Shown: in pieces, positions 32,027-40,623 of the stretch
How positions within the stretch are numbered: the first letter of the stretch is position 1
How the letters are laid out: each line of letters opens with the position of its first letter
From: Bryobacterales bacterium
GTDB taxonomy: Bacteria; Acidobacteriota; Terriglobia; Bryobacterales; Bryobacteraceae
Reading direction: 5' to 3'
Assembly (NCBI GenBank): GCA_016713735.1
Contig: JADJOP010000037.1
Span: 310,001-374,000, forward strand
DNA: 64,000 nucleotides
Notes under the pieces: generated by a model
The model's database searches: none
What the model saw: only the letters and a program-made list of their open reading frames with translations
What the model was told of the DNA's origin: nothing
Position numbers and translations under genes: made by a program

Positions 32027-32294
32027 CCTATTATGACGAAGCCGGAGGCTGGAAAGTCGGGGGACCGACTCGCTTACGCTCGCGGCTCAGCTACGGGGTT
32101 TAGCGGGGGAGGGATTGGGTTGGGCGGGGGATGAGGCGGGGTGTGGAGGGGACGACGGGGCAGGGACGGTGGGGAGTCTGAGCAGGGTTGGAGGCGCCGG
32201 TTGGGGCGGGTGTTAGTACCAGGTGGGTGGGGAACGGTACCAGCGGCTCATGCGGGGGGGGGGGCGGGAGGGGGGATGATGCTAGGGAGACTTG
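32027..32294. other. Divergent intergenic region with repeat copy C and a G11 run
   Basis: Between the AAA ATPase (minus) and PAS (plus) genes. It contains the dispersed repeat (32062-32100) and 11 consecutive G at 32254-32264. AGGGAGA (32284-32290) is the probable ribosome site for the ATG at 32295. Confidence 0.7.
32062..32100. repeat. Dispersed intergenic repeat, copy C
   Basis: Core 32069-32098, CTCGCTTACGCTCGCGGCTC then AGCTACGGGG, flanked by GACCGA before and TTTAGCGG after; closely similar to copy B. Confidence 0.75.
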
Positions 32295-33920
32295 ATGGGA
32301 TTCTCGGCATATCATCCGGCGACGCCTACGGTTCGCCTGCTGCGGCGGGCGGCGCTGTTTTTGTGTGTTTGCTTTCCGTTGTGGGCGTTGTACTTGCTTT
32401 TGTTTGAGTTGAGGTCGCCGTATGGGGGGGATGGGCGCGCGGGTGAGTTGGTGGCGCTAAAGAACGTGGAGCAGATGCTCCGGGAGAACTTGCAGGACCA
32501 GGTGCGGCATGCGGAGTTCCGGGAGGGGGCCGAGGCGCGGGAGGAGCGGATCCTGAAACTGCGGGGGGTGTTTGAGGCGTGCGTGGCGGATTTGAAGAAA
32601 GAAGGGGACGGGAACGAGGGGTGGGTGGCGCGGTTGGAGCGGGGGTTGGAGCTGGCGCGGAAAGGCGGGAAGGAGGCCGAGCGGGAGTCGGCTGAGCTGG
32701 AGATGCGGGTGGCGGGGGCGGTGGTGTTGGGGGAGATCGGGCAGCATGTGGCGCGGATGGAGAATCCGCCGTATGAGGCGTTTGAGGCGCAGCGGCGGCA
32801 GTTGATTGTGATTTTGTTGATCGCGCTGGTGGTGGTGCTGTTTCCGCTGGCGTATTTGGGTCATGAAGAGTGGCGGGAGCATGTGGCGGCGGTGGAGTCG
32901 CCGCAGGTGGTGACGGCGGCGCCGTGGATGGAGGAGGCGTTCCAGCGGTTCCCTGAGGCGGTGATGGCGTTGGATGAAGGGCTGCGGGTGCGGTGGGCGA
33001 ATTCGGCGGCGGAGCGGATGTTGGGGTACAAGCCGAGGGAGATGGAGGGGGTGTCGGCGACGGCGATTTTGCCGGAGATGGAGAAGAACGGGTTGCGGAT
33101 GCCGCTGGCGGTGACGGGGGGTAAGTTGACGCAGACGGCGCAGAGGCGGGGCGGAGAGGCGTTTGAGGCTACGTTTCAGGTGGTGAGGGCGGGGGCGCGG
33201 ACGCTGGTGTTACTGCGGGAAGAGGCCAAAGAGAAGCCGGCGGGGCCGAAGTTAGTGGATATGCAGGCGCTGAGGGAAGAGCGGGATTACTTTGGCGACT
33301 TACTCAGGGCGGCGCCGACGCCGTTGATGGTGTTGAACCGGGATGGGCATATTATTCGATTTAACCGGGCGGCGGAGGAGTTACTGGAATATAGCGCGGC
33401 GGAGGTGATGGGGAGTCCTTACTGGGATGTGTTTTTGGGCGAGGGGGAGCGGCATCATGCCGAGGAGCGGTGGGAGGATTTGAAGCATGAGAAGGGGCGG
33501 CAGGCGGTGGAGGAGTCGTGGAAGCCGCGGATGCAAGGGGAGCTGATGCTGCGTTGGCAGCGTGAGGTGTTGCTGGATGGGAACGGGCAGGTGAAGAACG
33601 TGGTGGCGGCGGCGGAGCCGGTGATGGTGGCGATGACGGCTGGGGCGGCGATGGGGGCGGCTGCGGCGGGTGTGGGTGCGGGCGCGGTGGATTTGAGCTT
33701 TGACGAGGGCGAGGTGGTGGCCGGGCCGGTGCGGTTTGTGCCGGTGATGGGCGGGTCGATGGAAGCGTTGGAGGACCGGTTAACGGAGGTGATTGGGTAT
33801 GCGGAGCTGGCGCTGATGGCGATGCCGGAGGCGTTGGATTCGCGGGTGGATGTGGAGCGGGTGAAGACGGCGGCGGAGGAGGCGATTGGGTTGCTGGCGG
33901 GGGTGCGGGAGGGGGAGTAG
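32295..33920 (+). CDS. Membrane-anchored double PAS-domain protein without kinase domain
   Basis: A 541-residue protein. The N-terminus has a membrane helix (LLRRAALFLCVCFPLWALYL), then an extracytoplasmic helical domain of about 125 residues, a second membrane helix (LIVILLIALVVVLFPLAYL) and a cytoplasmic part with two PAS domains (ALDEGLRVRWANSAAERMLG; MVLNRDGHIIRFNRAAEELL). The C-terminal stretch (EDRLTEVIGYAELALMAMPE) looks like the start of a histidine-kinase dimerisation helix but lacks the phospho-acceptor H-E-[LF]-R-x-P and no HATPase follows. It may signal through another protein or be a degenerate sensor kinase. The gene strand is strongly G-rich. Confidence 0.75.
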   Translation: MGFSAYHPATPTVRLLRRAALFLCVCFPLWALYLLLFELRSPYGGDGRAGELVALKNVEQMLRENLQDQVRHAEFREGAEAREERILKLRGVFEACVADLKKEGDGNEGWVARLERGLELARKGGKEAERESAELEMRVAGAVVLGEIGQHVARMENPPYEAFEAQRRQLIVILLIALVVVLFPLAYLGHEEWREHVAAVESPQVVTAAPWMEEAFQRFPEAVMALDEGLRVRWANSAAERMLGYKPREMEGVSATAILPEMEKNGLRMPLAVTGGKLTQTAQRRGGEAFEATFQVVRAGARTLVLLREEAKEKPAGPKLVDMQALREERDYFGDLLRAAPTPLMVLNRDGHIIRFNRAAEELLEYSAAEVMGSPYWDVFLGEGERHHAEERWEDLKHEKGRQAVEESWKPRMQGELMLRWQREVLLDGNGQVKNVVAAAEPVMVAMTAGAAMGAAAAGVGAGAVDLSFDEGEVVAGPVRFVPVMGGSMEALEDRLTEVIGYAELALMAMPEALDSRVDVERVKTAAEEAIGLLAGVREGE

Positions 33921-33960
33921 GGTGTGATCGAGGGCGGCGCCGCGTATTACACTGCCAGTG

Positions 33961-34947
33961 ATGCGGCTTACCTGGATTGCACGGTTCACCTTTTTGTCAT
34001 TGCTGGTGTTGGGGGCGGCGGTGACGCAGACGCGTCCGGCCACGCGATGGTATAAGGGCAACCTGCACACGCACACGTTGAACAGCGACGGCGACTCGAC
34101 GCCGCACGAGGTGGCGACTTGGTATCGCGAGCATGGCTACCAGTTCCTGACGCTGTCGGACCACAACTACCTGACCGATGTCGCGGGGTTGAATGCGGTG
34201 CATGCGGCGCGGGAGAGGTTCCTGCTGATTCCGGGCGAGGAGGTGACGGACCGGTATGGGGACAAGCATGTTCACGTGAACGCCTACAATTTGTCGCGGG
34301 AGTTGCAGCCGCGGCATGGCAACAGTGTGGCCGAGACGATTCAGAACAACGTCGATATGATTCGCCAGGCGATGGCGATGCCGTCGTTGAATCATCCGAA
34401 CTTTCACTGGTCGGTGACGAAGGACGATTTGCTGAAGGTGAACAATTTGGGGTTGCTTGAGGTCTACAACGGGCATCCGACGGTGAACAATGTGGGCGGG
34501 GGCGGGTTTCAGTCGCTGGATGAGATGTGGGACACGCTGCTGACGGCGGGGAAGCGGATTCACGGCATCGCAGTGGATGACGCGCATCACTTCAAGAAGA
34601 TGGGGCAGGAGTTTTCCAATCCTGGGAAGGGGTGGATTCAGGTGCGGGCGAGTGAGTTGAGCGCGGCGGCGATCAGCGCGGCGATTGAGCGTGGGGATTT
34701 TTATGCGAGCTCGGGGGTGGTGTTGGAGGATGTGCGGACGGGGGGCGGGGAGTATCGCATCACGATCAAGGAGCGGCCGACGGAGAGGTTCACGACCTAC
34801 TTCATTGGGGATGGGGGGAAGGTGCTGGCGAAGAGCTTCGACAAGAAGCCGGCGTACAGGCTGACGGGGAGCGAGCGGTATGTGCGGGCGCGGGTGGATT
34901 CGTCGTTTGGGGCGAGCGCGTGGACGCAGCCGTTGTTTGCACGGTAG
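33961..34947 (+). CDS. Exported PHP-domain phosphoesterase-like protein (CehA/McbA type)
   Basis: A 328-residue protein with a signal peptide (RLTWIARFTFLSLLVLGAAV) and a PHP-fold metal hydrolase core: GNLHTHTLNSDGDSTPHEV, TLSDHNYLTDV, IPGEEVTDRYGDKHVHVNA, LNHPNFHW and the late GIAVDDAHH. These match the metal ligands of PHP phosphoesterases, close to the CehA/McbA group. The preceding ATG at 33961 is used; a GTG at 33958 is in frame. The extracytoplasmic location suggests degradation of an external phosphate or ester substrate. Confidence 0.85.
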   Translation: MRLTWIARFTFLSLLVLGAAVTQTRPATRWYKGNLHTHTLNSDGDSTPHEVATWYREHGYQFLTLSDHNYLTDVAGLNAVHAARERFLLIPGEEVTDRYGDKHVHVNAYNLSRELQPRHGNSVAETIQNNVDMIRQAMAMPSLNHPNFHWSVTKDDLLKVNNLGLLEVYNGHPTVNNVGGGGFQSLDEMWDTLLTAGKRIHGIAVDDAHHFKKMGQEFSNPGKGWIQVRASELSAAAISAAIERGDFYASSGVVLEDVRTGGGEYRITIKERPTERFTTYFIGDGGKVLAKSFDKKPAYRLTGSERYVRARVDSSFGASAWTQPLFAR

Positions 34948-34967
34948 GGGGCGGCGGGCGCGGCGGG

Positions 34968-37619
34968 TCAGTTCAACTGCAGGGTGACGCCGGTGGGGCT
35001 GGAGTGTGCGCCGATGGTGAGGATGACCTCGTGTTTGCCGGGGGCGGTGAAGAGGCCGGGGAGTTGGGCGTTGAGTTGGAGGACGCCGCTGAGGCCTGGG
35101 GCTTCGCCGGCGTAGAGGAGTTCGACGGGGGTGTTGCCGATGCGGAGAGTGACGGGCAGGCGGGGGCGGGCCAGCGGGGCGGCGGCGGGGGAGCCGGCTT
35201 CGCGGAGGAGGTCCCAGAGTCCGGCGCCGGTGGCATAGAGGGTGACGACGGAGCCACGGGGGGCGCCTGGTCCGGGGCTGAGCAGGGCGCCTGTGGGGGA
35301 GACGGCGAGCGCGGAGCCTTCCGAGGCGAAGAGGCCGGGGGCGGAGGCGGTGAGGGCAAGGGTGGTGCGGGCCAACGAGACGCCGGAGGAGAAGAGTTCC
35401 AGTTGGGCTTCGGTGGCGTTGAGGTAGGGGAGTTGGAAATTGATCTGGGTGGGTGAGCTGTAGAAGATGGGGGCGGGTGCACCGTTGACGCGCAGTTCAG
35501 GGGTAGCGGGGAGTGCGGCGGCAAAGAGGGTGATGAGCTGGCCGGGGGCGAAGGGGCCGGGCTTGAGGGTGGCGGCGTGGAGGAGCGAGAGGGTGGTTTG
35601 GGCAGATGGCGGCGGGTTGGTTTGCGAAGGGGGCGGCTCGGTGGAGGCGGGGGGCGGGATGGCGCTGGGGGTGAGAAGGCGGATGCGGGCGTTTTCGAGG
35701 TCGGCTGCGTAGAGGCGGCCTTGGGGGCCGGCGGCGAGGGCGACGGGCATGTTCAGTTTGGCCTGGAGGGCGGGGCCATCGTCGCCGGAGAAGCCGGGGG
35801 CGCCGGCGCCGGCGATGGTTTCGACCAGACCGAGGGGCGTGATGCGGCGGAGGCGGTGGTTGTAGGTGTCGGCGAGGTAGAGGCAGCCGGAGGCGTCGAA
35901 GGCGAGTCCGGTGGGGAGGCGGAACTGGGAGAGGCGGGCGGTGAGGCCGTCGGTGGAAGCGCCTTCGGAGCCTGTGCCGGCGACGATCTCCCAGGCGTTG
36001 TTGGCGGTGAGGCGGCGGATGAGGTGGCTGCCGGATTCGGCGACGTGGAGGATGCCGGAGGCGTCGAAGGCGAGCGAGGTGGGGTTGTTGAGGCCGGAGG
36101 GGCCGGTGGTGGTGAGGAAGCCGTTGCGGCCGAGCTTGCGCACGAGGCCGTTGCCGGAGTCGGCGATGTAGAGGTTGCCGGAGGCGTCATAGGCGAGGCC
36201 GCGGGGTTGGTTGAGCTGGGCGAACTGGGCGGGGCCGTTGTCGCCGTTGAGGCCCGCTGTGCCGGTTCCGGCGGCGGTGTAGATGACGCCGGTGGGGAGG
36301 ATGATGCGGACGCGGTGGGCGGAGAATTCAGCGATGGCGATTTCGCCGTTGAGGGGGGAGACGGCGACGGCGACGGGATCGTAGAGGCGGGCCGTGGTGG
36401 CCTGGCCGCCATCGCCGGCGGCGTTGGGCGAGGGCGGGGCCTGGCCGGTGCCGGCGGCGGTTTGCAACTGGCCCGAAGGGGTGATGCGCCAGAGGCGGAG
36501 GGCTTTCTCATCGGCGACGTAGAGGTTGCCGGAGGCGTCGAGGGCGAGGCCCATGGGGGCGAGGATGCGGGCGTCGGAGGTGGTGGGCGGCGGGGGTGCG
36601 TTGGAGCTGGAGCCAGCAAAGAGGGTGAGCGAGCCGAGGTTGGCGAGGGTCCAGACGCGGGCCGGTTCGGAGAAGTAGAGGACGCCGGAGAGGTCCTGGT
36701 GGACGGCGCGGAGGGAGGAGAAGGGGAAGGAGGCGAGGAGGGGGGAAGTTGTGCCGTCGAAGGCGCGGGCAAAGAGGCCGCCTTCGGAGGTGCCGATGGT
36801 GAGGTTGCCGTAATAGTCGGAGGCGAGGGCGAGGGGGGTGCCGGGGAGGGCGGGGTTGAGGGAGAGCGGCGTGGCTTTGCCGGCGGTGAATTTGAGGATG
36901 GAGAAGGAGCCGGTGTCGGCGATGTAGAGGTTGCCCATATAGTCGGCGGCGAGTCCGGCGGGGAACTTGAGGGCGATATCGGTGCCGTCGCCGGCGAGGA
37001 GGGTGAGTTTATTGTCGCGGGAGAGCTGGTAGAGGCGGTTGGCGGGGGCGTCGGTGAAGTAGAGGTTGCCGGTGAGGTCGAGGGCGAGGTTGCGGGGGCC
37101 GGAGAGCTTCACCTGGAGAGGGTCGATGCCGGCGGGGGGGATGAGAGTGGTGGAGCCGCCTCCGGCGATGGTGGTGATGATGCCGGTGGGGGAGATGCGG
37201 CGGATGCGGGCGTTGCCGAAGTCGGCGATGTAGAGGGTGCCGTAGCCGTCGTGGGCGAGGCCGTAGGGGGAGCTGAGGCGGGCGCGGGTGGCGGGGCCGC
37301 TATCACCTGTAAACCCAGCCGCGCCGTCGCCGGCGATGGTGGTGATGGCGCCGCCGGGTTGGACGAGGCGGATGCGGTGGGCGGCCGAATCGGCGAGGTA
37401 GACGGCGCCTTGGGGGGTGGAGGCGATGCCGTCGATGGACCCTAGATTGGTGGCGGTGGAGACCCCAGACTCAGGGGCGAAGGAGCCACCGGCCAAGGTT
37501 GTGATTCTAAATGACGCGGGGGGAGCGGCAGGCGAGGCGGATACCGGAGAAGATTGTGCATGAAGGCAAGAAAATGGCGCGAGGATGGCAAAAAGCGTAA
37601 GGTGTATCGCGAGTTTCAC
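34968..37619 (-). CDS. NHL-repeat beta-propeller protein with Solibacter C-terminal domain
   Basis: An 883-residue secreted protein. After a signal peptide (KLAIHLTLFAILAPFSCLHA) come about ten or more NHL repeats (SSPYGLAHDGYGTLYIADFG, NARIRRISPTGIITTIAGGG, NQPRGLAYDASGNLYIADSG), which form beta-propellers. The last about 230 residues are the TIGR03437-type 'Solibacter uncharacterized C-terminal domain' (FAPGQLITLFAAALP, VNGAPAPIFYSSPTQINFQL, GVLQLNAQLPG). That domain is highly expanded in Solibacter and is a good lineage marker. Probably a surface or secreted binding protein. Divergent from the metalloprotease gene. Confidence 0.92.
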   Translation of the reverse strand: MKLAIHLTLFAILAPFSCLHAQSSPVSASPAAPPASFRITTLAGGSFAPESGVSTATNLGSIDGIASTPQGAVYLADSAAHRIRLVQPGGAITTIAGDGAAGFTGDSGPATRARLSSPYGLAHDGYGTLYIADFGNARIRRISPTGIITTIAGGGSTTLIPPAGIDPLQVKLSGPRNLALDLTGNLYFTDAPANRLYQLSRDNKLTLLAGDGTDIALKFPAGLAADYMGNLYIADTGSFSILKFTAGKATPLSLNPALPGTPLALASDYYGNLTIGTSEGGLFARAFDGTTSPLLASFPFSSLRAVHQDLSGVLYFSEPARVWTLANLGSLTLFAGSSSNAPPPPTTSDARILAPMGLALDASGNLYVADEKALRLWRITPSGQLQTAAGTGQAPPSPNAAGDGGQATTARLYDPVAVAVSPLNGEIAIAEFSAHRVRIILPTGVIYTAAGTGTAGLNGDNGPAQFAQLNQPRGLAYDASGNLYIADSGNGLVRKLGRNGFLTTTGPSGLNNPTSLAFDASGILHVAESGSHLIRRLTANNAWEIVAGTGSEGASTDGLTARLSQFRLPTGLAFDASGCLYLADTYNHRLRRITPLGLVETIAGAGAPGFSGDDGPALQAKLNMPVALAAGPQGRLYAADLENARIRLLTPSAIPPPASTEPPPSQTNPPPSAQTTLSLLHAATLKPGPFAPGQLITLFAAALPATPELRVNGAPAPIFYSSPTQINFQLPYLNATEAQLELFSSGVSLARTTLALTASAPGLFASEGSALAVSPTGALLSPGPGAPRGSVVTLYATGAGLWDLLREAGSPAAAPLARPRLPVTLRIGNTPVELLYAGEAPGLSGVLQLNAQLPGLFTAPGKHEVILTIGAHSSPTGVTLQLN

Positions 37620-37692
37620 GCAGGTCTATCTCCCTTTTATGTAGGTGTAAGGTGAGCAAGAACTCTCTCACGCGGTTAGCGATGAGGGGGAC

Positions 37693-39250
37693 ATGCAAAC
37701 TCGAATTGCCCTGCTTGCCATTGCCGTGTCGAGCTGCGCCGTGGCGCAAACGATCGCCGTGGAGGGGATCAAAACCGGCCTGAAACTGGTGAATCCGGCG
37801 GGGGTGACGCGGGGTGTGGGGGTGGGCGGAGCGAGGAAATCGATGACGGAGGGGCGGGTGTACCGGGTGGTGCAGTTTGACCATATGCCGGAGGCGGCGG
37901 ATTTGGAGGGACTGGCGGCGCGGGGCATGACGGCGCTGCAGTATGTACCGGAGAACGCGGTGATGGTGTCGATGGCGGCCGGGGGCACCGGGCTTTGCGG
38001 CGGAGTTGCCGCGGGGCGATGCGCCGGTGGTGTTTGAGTTGGGGCGGAAGGTGAGCCCGCTGGTGGATGGGCTGGAGGGCGAGGCGCTGACGGTGGTGGT
38101 GGATTTCTTTCCCGATGTGGCCGAGCGGGACGCGCATGCTATCGCGCTGCGGGAAGGGTTGAGCGTGCTGGCGCATGCGGATTTGCTGGAGCATCAACTG
38201 GTGGTGAGCGGGACGCGGGAGCAGGTGGAGGGGCTGGCGGGGTGGGAGGAGGTCTCCTATATTTTCCCGGCGTCGAGGGAGTTGATGGAAGGAACGCTGG
38301 TGCATGGCTGCGCGGGGGCGGTGACGGCGGCGGGGCCCGTGGCCAACTACATTGCCAAGGTGGGCGAGGGGTGGGATGGCGCGGGGCTGGGAACGGTGAA
38401 TTTGCAGTATTCGTTTGGGACGTTGAGCAGCCTGTTGCCGGCGGCGTCGCAGAAGGCGGAGATTCAGAAGGCGCTGGCGGCGTGGTCAGCGGTGGTGGGC
38501 GTGAATTTCGCCGAAGGGGGGACGGCGAACACGGCGCGGCATTTGAACATCTTTTTCGCGTCGGGCTGGCACGGCGATTCGAGTCCATTTGACGGGGCGG
38601 GCCGGACGCTGGCGCACACCTACTTCCCTGCCCCGCCGAATCCGGAACCGATTGCGGGGGACATGCACTTTGACGCGGCCGAGGCGTGGAAGGTGGGGGC
38701 GAACACGGACCTGTATAGCGTGGCGTTGCATGAGTTGGGACACGCGCTGGGGTTGGGGCATTCGGATGACCCGGCGAACGTGATGTATGCGTACTATCGC
38801 ATTTGGGGCGGATTGACGGCGGGCGATATTGCGGCGGTGCGGACGCTGTATGCGGAGCGGACGCAGGCGCCGGCTCCGCCGGTGACACCGACACCGACGC
38901 CGACTCCTACTCCCACACCGACCCCAACGCCGACTCCAACGCCGACGCCTACACCAACTCCGACGCCGACTGATACGGTGAACCCGGTGATTGCGGTGAC
39001 GTATCCTTCGGCGTTGAGCGTGACGGTGTCGTCGGCGAGCAGGGCGTTTTATGGAACGGCGTCGGACAACATCGGGGTTGCTTCGGTGCGGTGGAGTTCG
39101 AACGTGTATCCGTCGGGCGGGGCGATGGTGGGCGTGGCGAGCTGGCGGGCCGACGTGCAACTGGCCGTGGGCATCAACCGCGTGACGTTTACGGTGACCG
39201 ACAAGGCCGGCAACAAAGCGATGCGCTATGTGACGGTGACGCGGCGGTAG
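37693..39250 (+). CDS. Matrixin-like zinc metalloprotease, interrupted by a frameshift
   Basis: The 5' frame (37693-38037) gives a signal peptide (QTRIALLAIAVSSCAVAQT) and a propeptide-like region (YRVVQFDHMPEAADLEGL). The 3' frame (open 38006-39250) holds the protease. The zinc motif HELGHALGLGH (HExxHxxGxxH) is followed by the Met-turn region (PANVMYAYY), which places it with matrixin/metzincin proteases. Next are a TPTPTP linker (about residues 385-415) and a C-terminal Ig-like domain (DTVNPVIAVTYPS, FTVTDKAGNKAMRYVT). Removing one G from the G5 run at 37981-37985 joins the frames (MAAGAPGFAAELPRGDAP). AGGGGG lies 4 nt before the start. Confidence 0.75.
38881..38970 (+). repeat. Hexanucleotide repeat encoding a Thr-Pro linker
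   Basis: About 15 repeats of ACNCCN encode (TP)n between the protease and the C-terminal Ig-like domain. Such linkers are typical of secreted enzymes. Synonymous variation between units argues for selection on the protein rather than recent expansion. Confidence 0.85.
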
Positions 39251-39262
39251 GGCGGGGCGAGG

Positions 39263-39859
39263 TTAGATTTCGCCGGCGGCGAACTCGAACTTCTCCTGCA
39301 GCGCGGCGATGGCCGTGGCGACGGAATCGTCGGGGCGCATGTGAGTGCGGAGGGCCTCGTCGAATTTCGTAAGGCCGTCGGGGTAGCTATCGCCGGCGTA
39401 GTCCTTCATTCCCTTGTAGGCGAGGAACTGAGGCGAGAGCTGGTCGGCGAGGGTGCGCAGATCGTGGAGCAGGCGCTGGCGTTTGGTGAGGGCGGTGGTG
39501 AGTTCGTTCTTGACGCCGCGGGGGAACTCCTCAGTGAGCGAGACGGCGTCGATGCCCTGCCGGACCTGGCTGAGCTGGGTGCTGATGGCGACGGCGTCCT
39601 TGGCGAACTGGGCGGCCTGGGCGGCGTTCTGATCGAGGCCCGTGCCTTTGCCGGCGCCGGATTCCATGATGCCGCGGCACCAGGCCTTGGATTTGGTGAC
39701 AAGGTCCTGTTCGGCGGCGTTGGCGGCGTCGAAGGTCGCCTTCTGTTGTTGCAGGGTTTTCGCCAGTTGAACCGCTTCGCTGCGTTCCTGTTTGCCGCAG
39801 CCGCTGGCGAAGAGGACGGCGCCGGCGAGGAGGCAGGATCGGAAGGTATGGATGGTCAT
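39263..39859 (-). CDS. Lipoprotein of unknown function
   Basis: A 198-residue predicted lipoprotein. The signal ends in a lipobox, AVLFASGC (Cys near residue 21). The mature part is strongly helical and coiled-coil-like (LAKTLQQQKATFDAANAAEQ, LTTALTKRQRLLHDLRTLAD), ending FAAGEI. No domain recognised. The lspA/lgt pair near the left of the window would process it. It converges with the metalloprotease. Confidence 0.8.
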   Translation of the reverse strand: MTIHTFRSCLLAGAVLFASGCGKQERSEAVQLAKTLQQQKATFDAANAAEQDLVTKSKAWCRGIMESGAGKGTGLDQNAAQAAQFAKDAVAISTQLSQVRQGIDAVSLTEEFPRGVKNELTTALTKRQRLLHDLRTLADQLSPQFLAYKGMKDYAGDSYPDGLTKFDEALRTHMRPDDSVATAIAALQEKFEFAAGEI

Positions 39860-39950
39860 AAGAAGAATGCCCTATGGCGCCTCAAGTATAGGGCGTGCGG
39901 CGCGGGGTGTAAATGGACGGGGGGAAGGAGGGACGGGGGGCGAGGAAGTG

Positions 39951-40316
39951 CTATCGCTCGACCGGGCCGCCCGATCGTGACGTGCTCATGGTCGCATCCC
40001 GAATGACGACGATGAGGCCAGGCCAGCTTGACTCTTCGAACCGCTCGAGAGCCAGCATCACGGACTGATCGATCTTCCTGCGGTTGGGCTGGCGCAGACG
40101 GACGATGAGGATGCCGGAGTGGCTGGCCGTGCGGTATCCGGTGAAGCCCTTGTCCGTGGTGATGAGGAGGCGGCGCTCATGCAGGGCGACAATCCAGAGT
40201 CCGGCATCGGCTAGCCCTTGCTCACCCGTCCCGCGGATGTCCTTGACGTCATGGCCAAGCGCACGGAGGCGATCGACGGTGATGCGGGGGATGTTCTCGT
40301 CGACGAGAATTCGCAT
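39951..40316 (-). CDS. DUF5615 PIN-like toxin
   Basis: A 121-residue protein with the DUF5615 (PIN-like) pattern: RILVDENIPRITVDRLRALG with the first acidic residues, ADAGLWIVALHERRLLITTD with the central acidic residue, KGFTGYR and SGILIVRLR. It follows 3 nt after the DUF433 gene, the usual antitoxin-toxin order. Probable ribonuclease toxin; activity is inferred from the family. Confidence 0.85.
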   Translation of the reverse strand: MRILVDENIPRITVDRLRALGHDVKDIRGTGEQGLADAGLWIVALHERRLLITTDKGFTGYRTASHSGILIVRLRQPNRRKIDQSVMLALERFEESSWPGLIVVIRDATMSTSRSGGPVER

Positions 40317-40319
40317 CCG

Positions 40320-40553
40320 TCAGCGGCCAGTGGTGACGATGGGGGTGATTTGTTCTTCGGCCAACTCGGCGGCATAGTCGAGGCAGGCCATAATGTCAGC
40401 GCGGGTGAGGGAGGGGTATTCGGCGAGAAGGTCTTCGACCGTGTCGCCATTGGCCAGCATGCGGACAACCTGGTGGACGGGAATCCGCGTGCCTTTGACA
40501 CAGGCTTGGCCGTGACAAACGGCCGGATCGATGGAGATTCTCTCGAACGGCAC
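40320..40553 (-). CDS. DUF433 antitoxin
   Basis: A 77-residue DUF433 protein: ISIDPAVCHGQACVKGTRIP, VHQVVRMLANGDTVEDLLA, EYPSLTRADIMACLDYAAEL. Upstream partner of the DUF5615 gene with 3 nt spacing, forming a complete pair. It is a distant relative of the orphan at 28589-28816, not a recent copy. Confidence 0.9.
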   Translation of the reverse strand: MPFERISIDPAVCHGQACVKGTRIPVHQVVRMLANGDTVEDLLAEYPSLTRADIMACLDYAAELAEEQITPIVTTGR

Positions 40554-40623
40554 CTAGTCGACCTCCACCATCAGTGTACTGCACGGCATCGTGAGTGCTG
40601 ATGCAGACAGGCGCCGGGCCGGT

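Noticed and set aside
35577..37445. 622-codon plus-strand frame
   Set aside because: Antisense to the NHL-repeat gene; composition artefact.
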